NCBI GenBank assembly: GCA_015485495.1
Contig: WFTL01000060.1
Location: forward strand, 1 to 48,636
Direction of reading: 5' to 3'
DNA: 48,636 nucleotides
DNA from: Planctomycetaceae bacterium
Lineage (GTDB): Bacteria; Planctomycetota; Planctomycetia; Planctomycetales; Planctomycetaceae
Shown: positions 7,795 through 16,848 of the stretch, one piece after another
How the letters are laid out: each line of letters starts with the position of its first letter
Position numbering within the stretch: the first letter of the stretch is position 1
Made by a program: the position numbers and the translations under genes
Notes under the pieces: model-generated
Database searches by the model: none
What the model was told of the DNA's origin: nothing
What the model saw: only the letters and a program-made list of their open reading frames with translations

Positions 7795-9333
7795 ATGGCG
7801 GATCTGACGGGGAAGACTTTCGGCGAGTTTCGGCTGCTGAAGCACATCGGCAGCGGAGGCATGGCGGATGTTTATCTGGCCGAACAGACCACGCTGCAGC
7901 GTCCCGCGGCGGTGAAGATTCTGAAGCCGGAACTGATCGCGTCGTCCGCGGAGCGGGTGATCGCCCGGTTTCGTCAGGAGGCGATGGCGGCGGCGGCGCT
8001 GAGTCATCCGAACATCGTGCAGGTGTACACGATCGGCGAGCACGAAGGGTGCCACTTCATCGCTCAGGAATTCGTCAAAGGGAAGGATCTGGCGTCCATT
8101 CTGCGGGCTCACGGGCCACCGAAACTGGGTCCGGCTCTGCACGTGATTCGGCAGATTGCGTCGGCTCTGCAAGCATCCGGCGGAGCGGGAATCGTTCATC
8201 GGGACATCAAACCGGACAACGTTCTGGTGAACAAAAAAGGGGTTGTGAAGGTTGCCGATTTCGGACTGGCTCAGCTTCAGGAACGTCCGGATTCCGGAGC
8301 GCTCACCCGGGAAGGATCCACGCTGGGAACGCCGCTGTACATGAGTCCGGAGCAGGTGCGGGGAGAGACTCTGGACATCCGTTCCGACATCTATTCGCTG
8401 GGCATTTCCTGTTACGAAATCTTCTGCGGGCACACGCCGTTTGCCGGGACGACCGCAACCGGCATTGCCGTGCAGCACATCACCACGATGCCGCCGCCGC
8501 TGTCGGAAGAATGTCCCGATCTTCCGAAAACGGTGTGTCAGATGGTGCACTGCATGATCGCCAAGAATCCGGAAGACCGTTACCAGACTCCCGGTGATCT
8601 GCTGGCGGATCTGAAGGCCCTGCAGACCGCTTTGAAGCAGAAGCGGTCACTGGATCTGGTCCGTCTGCCGGTACTGACGAAGATGCTGAAAAAGCCGACG
8701 TCGGAAGAATCGATGGTGTCGGTGCTGGACGTTCCGAAGGTCAAAGCGGAATCTCCGGAAAAGAAGCGGACGACGGATTCGTTCGAATCCGTCGACGTGG
8801 TGCGTCCCTCGCAGGAGGCCGCTCGAAGGGCCCGGCGGGAGGCCGTGCTGATTCTGGGCGATCGCGAGTGGGTGTCGCTGCCGTCCTGGGAGGAAGATTC
8901 GGACGATGATCTGACGATGCGTCGTCGGCAGCCGGAATTCGAGGAAATGGATCTGACGCCGATGGTCGATGTGACTTTTCTGCTGCTGATTTTCTTCATG
9001 ATCACCGCCGCTTTCGATCTGCAGAAAAGCTTCGATGTCGCGGCGGCCCGATCGGAAGAAGCGGCCGATGCGATTGTGATCGAGGACACGGATCAGCTGG
9101 CGATCGAAGCGGAAATCGGTGCGGACAATCGGGTGTATGTGGATGACCGTTCCGGTGAGACGCTGGAAGAGGTGACGGAGATGCTCACGGCAGCGCGGCT
9201 GGGGAATGAAGATCTGGAACTGCATATCCGGATCGATCCGGATTCACGGCACGAGATGCGGATTCGGGTCAACGATGCGGGAACTCTGGCCGGATTCAGC
9301 CGGATTCGCAGTTCTCTGGAGACGGTGGACTGA
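7795..9333 (+). CDS. Ser/Thr protein kinase fused to an ExbD domain
   Basis: 512 aa from the ATG at 7795 (the frame is open from a GTG at 7732, adding 21 Ala/Gly/Ser-rich residues). Residues ~11-275 are a complete Hanks-type kinase: glycine loop GSGGMADVY (19-27), ATP lysine AVKIL (K41), catalytic loop HRDIKPDN (135-142), DFG (155-157), GTPLYMSPEQ (178-187) and SDIYSLGI (197-204). A polar linker (~280-380) leads to MDLTPMVDVTFLLLIFFMI (385-403), an ExbD membrane span with the proton-translocating Asp (D392), then a periplasmic ExbD domain to the C-terminus. ExbD N-termini are cytoplasmic, so the topology fits a cytoplasmic kinase. All key residues of both halves are intact. It lies between exbD and the propeller gene in a tight operon. 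The fusion is seen directly; signalling through the motor is inference. Confidence 0.92.
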   Translation: MADLTGKTFGEFRLLKHIGSGGMADVYLAEQTTLQRPAAVKILKPELIASSAERVIARFRQEAMAAAALSHPNIVQVYTIGEHEGCHFIAQEFVKGKDLASILRAHGPPKLGPALHVIRQIASALQASGGAGIVHRDIKPDNVLVNKKGVVKVADFGLAQLQERPDSGALTREGSTLGTPLYMSPEQVRGETLDIRSDIYSLGISCYEIFCGHTPFAGTTATGIAVQHITTMPPPLSEECPDLPKTVCQMVHCMIAKNPEDRYQTPGDLLADLKALQTALKQKRSLDLVRLPVLTKMLKKPTSEESMVSVLDVPKVKAESPEKKRTTDSFESVDVVRPSQEAARRARREAVLILGDREWVSLPSWEEDSDDDLTMRRRQPEFEEMDLTPMVDVTFLLLIFFMITAAFDLQKSFDVAAARSEEAADAIVIEDTDQLAIEAEIGADNRVYVDDRSGETLEEVTEMLTAARLGNEDLELHIRIDPDSRHEMRIRVNDAGTLAGFSRIRSSLETVD

Positions 9334-9420
9334 CTGGTATGACGGGGACGCCGGTCTTCGCGAAGTCCGCAGAGCATCAGTATGCGGCGGTTTCCGGTGT
9401 CATTCAGCGGGAAGGCGATT

Positions 9421-12400
9421 GTGGCAGGACACAGCAGCGACGGTGATTCGGAATTCGACGAAGCGGTCGAAAAGATTCATGAACGCGGTGCGCGGCAGCT
9501 TCGTGCGGGCCGCCTGACGCGGCTGAGCGACCGCATTGCCGGCGGGCCGCGTCGTCCCGGGGAGCAGAAGGTGACCAGGTCGCCGGTGCTGCTGACCATG
9601 CTGCTGGTTTCCACGGGGCTGGCGATCGTGGCGGCTGTGTTCTGGATTCTGGTGCTGCGGGAAACGGAAAAGACGCGATTCGAAAACGCCCTGCGGGCTC
9701 TGGATGAAGCGAAGTACAATGAGGCGGTGACGCAGTTCGAAGAATTTCTTCTGGTGCATCCGTCCGGAGAGTATTCGAACCGGGCCCGGATTCTGCTGCA
9801 CACGGCGAAGATTCGCCGCTACACCGATGCGTCGACGTTCAGTGTGGAATCGGTGGTCGCTGCCGAAAGGAGTCTCGAAGAGTTTTTTCGACACTGTCAG
9901 GACCTGCCTGAGTTTGCGGATGAGCGGGAACGGCTGATTCGCTGGGCGGAAAAGATCGCCCGGGCGGCCGCGGAAGTCGCGGTAAAGACGGCCAGCCAGG
10001 AAGCCCTCAATGCGAGCCAGTCGGCCTATGCCCGGCTGGACAGCCTGACCGGCTCCGGGGGACTGTCGGCCGAAGCGCGGGACCGGATTCTGAAGCTGCA
10101 CAGCCGGGCGTCGGCGGAGATCCTGAAGAAGGATCTGCTGAAGTCGTCTCTGGGCGATATTCAGAGACTGCTGGACGACAGCCGTCCTCTGGACGCTTTG
10201 CGGATCTACCAGGGACTGCTGGATCGGTATGAAGTGCTGCGGGAAGACCGCGGCTATGCCGATGTGATGGAACGTATTCTGGAGACGGAACAGTCTCTGG
10301 TGCACGTGGATGAGACGCCTCGGGATGCGGTGACATCGGAAGCGGACGAACATCCCCGCCCTGCCCTGTCGCTCAACCTGCGCACGGCCGCTTCGTCCGG
10401 CCTGGTGTCTCAGGATACCCTGGTGTTCGGATCGGGCGGAGATGCCGTTTTTGCTCTGGATGCGGAAACGGGGATGCCTGTCTGGAAACGGCCGCTGGGT
10501 GTGTCTGTGGACACAGCGCCGATTCTCGTGGAAGGACGCGTCCCGGCCGTGCTGCTGGTTCACGGCGGCCGCCACGAACTGATGCTTGTCAGCCAGGCCG
10601 ATCAGACGCTGTTGTGGCGTCAGTCGGTGGAGTCGGCCGTGACCGGTCCGCCGATTGTCATCGATCAGGATATCTATGTGACGACAGCAGCCGGTCAGCT
10701 CTGGCAGATCGCCGCCGGCAGCGGCCGGTCGGTGGCCCGGGTGCAGTTCAGCCAGCCCGTGACCGGTCCGCCGGCGCTGAGTCGGGACGGAGAATCGCTG
10801 GTGATACCTGGACGCCAGGCCTTCGTATACACGCTGGAACGCCGATCGCTGAAATGCCGGGCGGTTTCCTGGAGTCAGCATCGGGACGGGAGTGTGGTCA
10901 GTCCCATGCTGGCAATGGGGCATCTGTTTCTGCTGTGTGAAAACCGGTCGGAAGACTGCCTGCTGCGGGCGCTGGAAATGGATGAGCACGGTCGGCTGAG
11001 CGAACGGGAACGTCAGACCGTTCTGGGGCGGGTCATGGATCCGTGTCTGCTGCGGGGCGAACAGTTGTTCGTCCCGTCGACGCCCCAGAGAATCGCCGCT
11101 TTTCGGATTTCGGATCGCGCGGACAACGATGTGTTTTCTCTGATCGATACGAATCAGGTGGAAAATGCGGAACTGTCGAAGATTTTCCTGGTGTCCGGAG
11201 CCAGCGGGCATCTGTGGATGGCCAGTACCGCGCTGCGACGGTTCGAGGTGACGGAGCAGACAGTGGTGCTGGACAAGGCGGTCGTGGCGGAAGGGCAGCA
11301 TCTGTATCCGATTCAGGCGGACGACGACGATCTGCTGGTCACAACGCGACAGCCATGGTCATCTTCTGTGTTTTTCACACGGGTCAATCGAGAAACGATG
11401 ACGGGGCAGTGGCGGACCGCGCTGAGAACGAATCTGGTGGCAGCGGCACCGTCGGCATCCGGAAATTCGCTGGTGGCGGTCAGCGATTTCGGTGAAGTGT
11501 TTCGCGTGCCGCTTTCCGACATTGCCGAGGGAGGATTTCACACGCGTTCTCTGAGTCGTTTTCGGCTGCCGGACGATCTGAATGATCCGGTGGAAGGAAC
11601 CGTGCTGTCGGACGGCCGTCTGGCGGCGTGGTGTTACGGAGACGATGCGCGGATCTGGACGACCCGGCCGACCGGTCAGTTCGAACAGCTTTGGCGCCTT
11701 CCCGCGGAACCTCAGGCACGACCCGCACCGTTCGCCGGCGGACTGGCTGTCCCGCTGCCGGGCCGGATTCGCCTGACAGCCGTGCGGAATCGTGTGGAAG
11801 ACTATCAGGTGGAAGAACCGGGGGAAGCGGATGTGCACTGGCGGTTCGTGGTTCCGGTGGGCCAGGAGCAGCTTCTGGCAGTGCGGTCGGATGGTCAGGT
11901 GATCCGTCTGGAATACCGGACATCGCCGACGCGGCATCTGGCGGAAATCGGGATCGCCCGGCTGCCGGGCGACATCGAACTGATTCCCGCAGCCACGCAG
12001 GAGCTGATCTGTGTGGCCACATCCGACGGCCGCCTGGTTCTGCTGGGGGCAGACGGGCTGGAAAGGATTCAGGAACGGAGTGTGGACGGAGGCATCGTGG
12101 GGGGGCCGTTCGTTTCCGGAAACCGCGTGTTCGTCATCGCTGCGGACGATCGGGTGTGCGTGTATTCTCTGGATGAGCGGCTGGAGGAAACCGGGGTGTT
12201 TGCATCGCCCGGAGGCCGACTGACGGATGCTCCGCTGCCACTGCCGGACGGAGGGTTCCTGGCGGTGTTCCAGGGAGGGAGCGTGGTGCATCTGGACGAA
12301 CAGGGACAGCCGACCGGCCGAACCGATCATCTCGGACAGCCCCTGCAGTCCGGGCCGATTCGAACAGGAGACGCGGCTGTGGTGGTGGCTGAAGACGGCA

Positions 12401-12444
12401 GTCTGTTCCTGTGGAACGATCTGGCGGAAGGACAGGACGAGTAA
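9421..12444 (+). CDS. Membrane-anchored helical-repeat/PQQ-like beta-propeller protein
   Basis: 1007 aa from the GTG at 9421, which has GGGAAGG ahead of it; an ATG at 9382 in the same frame lacks a ribosome site and would add 13 residues. A basic cytoplasmic tail precedes one membrane span (about 55-79). Residues ~80-310 are helical and TPR-like (ALDEAKYNEAVTQFEEFLLVHPSGEYSNRA is one such unit in two parts). From ~325 to the end come repeated PQQ-like blades with phrases such as VFALDAETGMPVWKR and LVLLGADG, resembling BamB-type propellers. No quinone-binding catalytic residues can be assigned, so it is probably a scaffold. The stop is directly followed by the next start (TAAATG), indicating coupling. 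Confidence 0.82.
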   Translation: MAGHSSDGDSEFDEAVEKIHERGARQLRAGRLTRLSDRIAGGPRRPGEQKVTRSPVLLTMLLVSTGLAIVAAVFWILVLRETEKTRFENALRALDEAKYNEAVTQFEEFLLVHPSGEYSNRARILLHTAKIRRYTDASTFSVESVVAAERSLEEFFRHCQDLPEFADERERLIRWAEKIARAAAEVAVKTASQEALNASQSAYARLDSLTGSGGLSAEARDRILKLHSRASAEILKKDLLKSSLGDIQRLLDDSRPLDALRIYQGLLDRYEVLREDRGYADVMERILETEQSLVHVDETPRDAVTSEADEHPRPALSLNLRTAASSGLVSQDTLVFGSGGDAVFALDAETGMPVWKRPLGVSVDTAPILVEGRVPAVLLVHGGRHELMLVSQADQTLLWRQSVESAVTGPPIVIDQDIYVTTAAGQLWQIAAGSGRSVARVQFSQPVTGPPALSRDGESLVIPGRQAFVYTLERRSLKCRAVSWSQHRDGSVVSPMLAMGHLFLLCENRSEDCLLRALEMDEHGRLSERERQTVLGRVMDPCLLRGEQLFVPSTPQRIAAFRISDRADNDVFSLIDTNQVENAELSKIFLVSGASGHLWMASTALRRFEVTEQTVVLDKAVVAEGQHLYPIQADDDDLLVTTRQPWSSSVFFTRVNRETMTGQWRTALRTNLVAAAPSASGNSLVAVSDFGEVFRVPLSDIAEGGFHTRSLSRFRLPDDLNDPVEGTVLSDGRLAAWCYGDDARIWTTRPTGQFEQLWRLPAEPQARPAPFAGGLAVPLPGRIRLTAVRNRVEDYQVEEPGEADVHWRFVVPVGQEQLLAVRSDGQVIRLEYRTSPTRHLAEIGIARLPGDIELIPAATQELICVATSDGRLVLLGADGLERIQERSVDGGIVGGPFVSGNRVFVIAADDRVCVYSLDERLEETGVFASPGGRLTDAPLPLPDGGFLAVFQGGSVVHLDEQGQPTGRTDHLGQPLQSGPIRTGDAAVVVAEDGSLFLWNDLAEGQDE

Positions 12445-15141
12445 ATGCGACGTTCTGTCGTGAGTCGATGTTTTCTCACATTCCGCAGCATCCGGGACGG
12501 TTCTGTGCCTGCGATGCTTCAGACGGTCTGTCCACTGCAGACCAGGTTCCCGACAAAGCGGCGGACTGCCGGCAGCCGACTGTGGTGTGTTCTGCTGCTG
12601 GGGGGGCTGCTGATGTCCGCATCCGCCGGTCTGGCGCAGGAAGAGCCGGTCGGGTCGGAATCGGAGGCAACGGAGAACGGGTCAACGGAGGACCCTCAGG
12701 ACGTTGATCGGGATGTGCTGCCGAAGCTGGAGGAGATGCAGCGGCCGCCGTCTTACGACGAACTGATCGATGCGGAACCATTCGACTGGATCGTGCTGAG
12801 AGCATCCGGTCAGGTGATCGTCTGTGAACCGATGGAGCCTCGGCCGGACACTCTGAAGAAGATTCAGGACGAGCATGACGCTCTGGCCGTTCGCCGGCGG
12901 CGGACCCGGGAAGAAAACGCCCGCCTGTCCGAGCTGCGTCTTCCGCAGATCTATCTGCCGGGCGATCCTCAGGCGTATCGCATTCGGCTGGACAGCATTG
13001 ATCAGATCATCGGCATTGAACAGCTCATGCTGGAACGCGCGGCTCTGCTGATCGAAGAGGAAGATTTCGTGCGGGCCTATGACCTGATCGTCCGGGTTCA
13101 GGAACTTGTTCCGGGGTGGGACGCTGCCGAACAGCAGTACATCGCTTTGCTCATTGCCGAAGCAGAATTTCATCAGCGGCACAATCGTCCGTATGCGGGA
13201 CTGGCTCTGCTGGAACAGGTGTACGATCTGCAGGACGACCACCCGCGTCTGCCCGAACTGCTGAAATCGCTGTATGATCCGCTCATTGCCCAGGCCATCG
13301 AGCAGCAGGATTATTCCCGGGCCCGAGGGCTGCTGACCCGCTGGTCGGACACCTTTCCCCGGGTCGCGGACAACGATCACTGGCGAAAAACGCTGCAGGA
13401 CATTGCCGATCGAACGCTGGCGGAAGCGGCGTCACTGCAGCGCGGCGGGCGTCTGCGGGAGGCAGCGGTGCGGGCCCGGGAAGCGGGGCGCATCTGGGAC
13501 CTGCCCCGGCAGCGGCGCAATGTGCTGGGGGAGATCGTGGCCCGGTATCAGATTGTCCGGGTCGGCGTGGAGTCTCTGGATGGAGATCGTCCGTTTCCCG
13601 TGCCGCTGCCGCCGGTCCGTCGACATCGGGAGCTGACAGAGGAGCCGTTGTTTTCGGTGGATCGCTTCCAGGAAGTGACGTATTACCGGTCGGCGTTCAT
13701 CGAAGACTGGGATCCTCAGGACCTCGGCCGGTCGGTGACGTTTCATCTGCGCACCAGCCGCCCCTGGTGGCATCCTCAGCCCCTCATCAAAGCCGGTCAG
13801 ATCGCTGACGCTCTGTCGCGACGGCTGGATCCGGACAGCGATGAGTACGACCCGCGTCTGGCGTCGTTCGTGGCCGGTTTTACGGTGAAATCGCCGACCC
13901 GTCTGGAAGTCCGGTTTTCGCGGGTTCCGCTGAGTCTGGCGGCCCTGTTTCGCATGCTGATTCCGGCGGCTGTCGATGAGGACGGCAGCGAAGGAAATCC
14001 GGACGCCTCGGCTGCCGGTTCGCCTGTCGTGGGAGGATTTCGGCTGCGGGAATCCGGCGATGCCGAACGGTCCTATGTTCGGCGGATTCCTGAACCGGAC
14101 GGAATGAATCTGCTGCAGTATCACGTGGCGGAGATTGTGGAAGAACCGTTCGAAAACCGGGATGACATGATTCGCGCCTGGCGCCGCGGCCGGATCGATG
14201 TGATCGCGTCTGTACGGCCGTGGGAAGTCGATCCGCTGCGGTCTTCGGAAAACGAGTCGGGGTTTGTGCAGCAGCAGGCCATCCCGGCCAGTCATGTGAT
14301 CGTGTTCAATCCTCAGTCGGATGTGCTTCGCCATCCGCAGCTTCGGCGGGCATTGTCGCTGTCTGTGCCGCGGGAGGAGATTCTGAAACGGATCGTCCTG
14401 CGGGATGACCGCGGTCGGCATGGGCGGGTCACCGGATCCGTCTGGCCGGCCAGCAGCTATGCATCCGACCCTCGGGGACAGGTGGTCGAATACAATCCCT
14501 ATCTGGCCTTTGCCCTCAGGTTCGCCGCTCTGGAACGCCTTCGGATCCCGGTGCGGCAGAAGCTGGTGGCGGCGGCTCGGGAACAGGTTCTGAAGTCCGG
14601 TGGAGAATGGGATGAAACCGTCTGGCGCGAACAGAACCGGGCTCTGCTGGAAGAAGCGACTGCCGACATTCAGCTTCCGCAGCTGACGCTGCTGTGCGAA
14701 CCGGATCCGGTGATGGAAGCCGCGGCGGAGACGATGGTGGATCTGTGGACCCGAATCGGCATTCCCGTCGTCCTGAAAGTGCCCCAGGCATCGGACACGG
14801 ACATTCCGGACTGGGACCTGATGTATCGCCGGGTGTGGATGCAGGAACCGCTGCTGGACGTGTGGTCGGTGCTGCTGACCGACCACACGCTGGATGTGAA
14901 CCTGCTGGAACCGTTTCCGGACTGGTTTCGTCAGGATCTGACACTCCTGGACTTCGTCGGCAGCTTTCGTCTGGCCCGCGATCAGCTTTTTCGAATGCAG
15001 CGCAACATGGCCGCTCAGGCTTTTCTCATTCCCCTGTGGGAAGTGGATCAGTTCACGGCGTTCCGCGGACAGGTGAGCGGGTATTCTGAACGTCCTGTGT
15101 CCGTTTACGACCGTGTGTCGCGGTGGGTGGTGAAGCCGTGA
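12445..15141 (+). CDS. Exported protein with family-5 solute-binding domain
   Basis: 898 aa. A hydrophobic segment at about residues 46-62 (LWCVLLLGGLLMSASAG) ending in LAQEE is a signal peptide; an ATG at 12514 would give it a more usual length. Residues ~75-370 are helical with TPR-like character. From ~385 onward the sequence resembles the SBP_bac_5 (DppA/OppA) fold: SVTFHLRTSRPWWHPQPLIKA-type opening, LRHPQLRRALSLSVPREEIL in the hinge region, and PDWDLMYRRVWMQEPLLDVW near the end. DppA-like proteins are normally 500-600 aa and encoded beside permeases; here none is visible, and the partners are ExbB/ExbD components. It abuts the previous gene and overlaps the next by 4 bp. Ligand unknown. 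Confidence 0.8.
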   Translation: MRRSVVSRCFLTFRSIRDGSVPAMLQTVCPLQTRFPTKRRTAGSRLWCVLLLGGLLMSASAGLAQEEPVGSESEATENGSTEDPQDVDRDVLPKLEEMQRPPSYDELIDAEPFDWIVLRASGQVIVCEPMEPRPDTLKKIQDEHDALAVRRRRTREENARLSELRLPQIYLPGDPQAYRIRLDSIDQIIGIEQLMLERAALLIEEEDFVRAYDLIVRVQELVPGWDAAEQQYIALLIAEAEFHQRHNRPYAGLALLEQVYDLQDDHPRLPELLKSLYDPLIAQAIEQQDYSRARGLLTRWSDTFPRVADNDHWRKTLQDIADRTLAEAASLQRGGRLREAAVRAREAGRIWDLPRQRRNVLGEIVARYQIVRVGVESLDGDRPFPVPLPPVRRHRELTEEPLFSVDRFQEVTYYRSAFIEDWDPQDLGRSVTFHLRTSRPWWHPQPLIKAGQIADALSRRLDPDSDEYDPRLASFVAGFTVKSPTRLEVRFSRVPLSLAALFRMLIPAAVDEDGSEGNPDASAAGSPVVGGFRLRESGDAERSYVRRIPEPDGMNLLQYHVAEIVEEPFENRDDMIRAWRRGRIDVIASVRPWEVDPLRSSENESGFVQQQAIPASHVIVFNPQSDVLRHPQLRRALSLSVPREEILKRIVLRDDRGRHGRVTGSVWPASSYASDPRGQVVEYNPYLAFALRFAALERLRIPVRQKLVAAAREQVLKSGGEWDETVWREQNRALLEEATADIQLPQLTLLCEPDPVMEAAAETMVDLWTRIGIPVVLKVPQASDTDIPDWDLMYRRVWMQEPLLDVWSVLLTDHTLDVNLLEPFPDWFRQDLTLLDFVGSFRLARDQLFRMQRNMAAQAFLIPLWEVDQFTAFRGQVSGYSERPVSVYDRVSRWVVKP

Positions 15142-16718
15142 GAAACGCGTGCGGAAAAATGTTTCGGAACGTCTTCGGTCTGGGCGGCCGCATGCGGCCG
15201 GGAAGGCATCTGGTGACGGGCGTGATTGCCGGACTTGTGTGTGTCGTGCCGGCGGTGCGGGCGGAACCGGGCTCTCAGGATGATTCTCCGCCGCGACCGT
15301 TTTCGCTGCGTCCCTATCGAGTGCACGTTGTGGTGTCCGTGACAGGGGCCGCGGGCGGGCGGCCGATCGATGCGGACGCCGTTCGGGCGGGTGTGCACGA
15401 AAGCCTGCTTCGCATGTATGGGCGCATGTGGCAGGTCCAGGTGACCGCTCCGGCATGGCGGCTGCCGGGAACGCCGGAACAGATCAGGCATCTGACGGTG
15501 GACGATCTGGTCCGTCGCCTGCCGTCGGACGACTGGGAAGAACGTTTTCCGGAACAGGACATGGACAAGGTTGTGTTTGTCGCTGTGACATCGCAGACAG
15601 CGGGGTACGAAATCGTCTGCCGCGAGTTCGACACGCGGATGCACGATCTGTCGCCGGTGCATGCTGCTGTCGTTCCTGAAGACCGGGAGATCGGACCGGT
15701 GGCAGCCGGTCTGGTTCGGGAGGTCTTTCGCCCGGTTCTCCGCTTTGTGCGGCGTTACAGCGACGATGACGACCAGGAATACTTTGAACTGCAGGCACAG
15801 GCCGGGGAACTGCCGCCTCCGGATCCGGCTGCCGAACAGGTGCGGGCGGGCGACATCCTGCGGCCGTTTCTTCGCCGGATGAAGCGGCGGGATCCGACTC
15901 GGCTGCGTCTGCTGAAACGCCTGCCGCTGACGTACATTCGAGTGACGGATGTGGATCTGGATGTGATTCGCGGCCGCACCACCGGCATCCTGCTGACACA
16001 CACGCCGGCGGCACCGTTCGGACTGCGGGGACGCGGACTGCAGCAACTGGCCCTGCGTCAGCGGCCGGTGGCTTCGTCCAGCCGGCTGCGTCTGGTCCAG
16101 CGATCGCGGGAACAGAAACCGCTGATCTGCCAGCGGGTGCGCGTTGCCTGGAAGCTGCGCAGCCGGGACGAGGACCAGCGGCCTCAGTTGCCTTTGCTGA
16201 GCGATCGCAACGGCGAAATCGAGATTCCGGCGGATCCCGATTTTCCCACGCTGTGGATCTACGTGTACAGCGGCAGCAGGACACTGGCCCGGGTGCCGTA
16301 TGCGCCGGGGCTGGTGCCGGCGGAGACCGTGCTGCTTCCGGACGATTCCATTCGGCTGAGCGTGGAAGGCGATCTGAAGCTGCTGCAGGATGAACTGGTG
16401 GATGCCGTGGCCCTGCGGGAAGTTCAGATGAGCCTGGCCCGAAAGGCACTGGAAGAAAACCGTCCGGAAGACGTCCGCCATCATCTGGATACCTATTTTC
16501 GGCTGCCCGGGCAGGAACACTTCCAGGACGCATTGGCGCTGATTCGTGTGTCGGCGGTGCGCCGTGCCCAGGCATCCGGAAACCGCTTTGCACAGCGGGA
16601 TGTCGAAAAACTGTGCGATCAGATGGAAGAGACGCTCAGCGAGTTCTTCAGTGACCAGCGGCGGGCGCAGCGGATGGCGGAAATCAACGAACTGCGCGTG
16701 CGAGCCGGCCTGGAATGA
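15138..16718 (+). CDS. Exported protein of unknown function, last gene of Exb operon
   Basis: 526 aa from the GTG at 15138, whose GTGA overlaps the upstream stop; another GTG at 15123 is possible. The N-terminus carries a signal peptide (HLVTGVIAGLVCVVPAVRAEP). The mature protein begins with a strand-rich segment (PYRVHVVVSVTGA) and an ADAVRAGVHESLLRMYG helix, then a region near residue 260-400 that looks like a beta-sandwich with a PLLSDRNGEIEIP turn, and ends in a helical domain (about 420-526). I recognise no family. Its coupling to the solute-binding-domain gene implies that the two act together. Confidence 0.78.
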   Translation: MRNACGKMFRNVFGLGGRMRPGRHLVTGVIAGLVCVVPAVRAEPGSQDDSPPRPFSLRPYRVHVVVSVTGAAGGRPIDADAVRAGVHESLLRMYGRMWQVQVTAPAWRLPGTPEQIRHLTVDDLVRRLPSDDWEERFPEQDMDKVVFVAVTSQTAGYEIVCREFDTRMHDLSPVHAAVVPEDREIGPVAAGLVREVFRPVLRFVRRYSDDDDQEYFELQAQAGELPPPDPAAEQVRAGDILRPFLRRMKRRDPTRLRLLKRLPLTYIRVTDVDLDVIRGRTTGILLTHTPAAPFGLRGRGLQQLALRQRPVASSSRLRLVQRSREQKPLICQRVRVAWKLRSRDEDQRPQLPLLSDRNGEIEIPADPDFPTLWIYVYSGSRTLARVPYAPGLVPAETVLLPDDSIRLSVEGDLKLLQDELVDAVALREVQMSLARKALEENRPEDVRHHLDTYFRLPGQEHFQDALALIRVSAVRRAQASGNRFAQRDVEKLCDQMEETLSEFFSDQRRAQRMAEINELRVRAGLE

Positions 16719-16848
16719 GCCGGTCGGGGGCGGATGGGCCGGCGGTGCCGGCTGGTGCGGCGCCGCCGCATTGCAATCGGTTATCAGAAAAGGCACACTG
16801 ACCGTCGGTGTCGTTTTCGGCGATCTCCACGTCGGGGGCTGATTTCGT

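Noticed and set aside
6204-7862. 552-residue minus-strand frame
   Set aside because: It is antisense to exbB and exbD, whose family signatures are unmistakable.
9400-11301. 633-residue minus-strand frame opposite the propeller gene
   Set aside because: It is antisense to a gene with clear domains and has a His/Arg/Gln-rich composition typical of the reverse frame of GC-rich coding DNA.
12445-15141. Complete ABC peptide transporter
   Set aside because: No permease or ATPase gene lies beside the solute-binding-domain gene; the only ABC ATPase in the window is MlaF.
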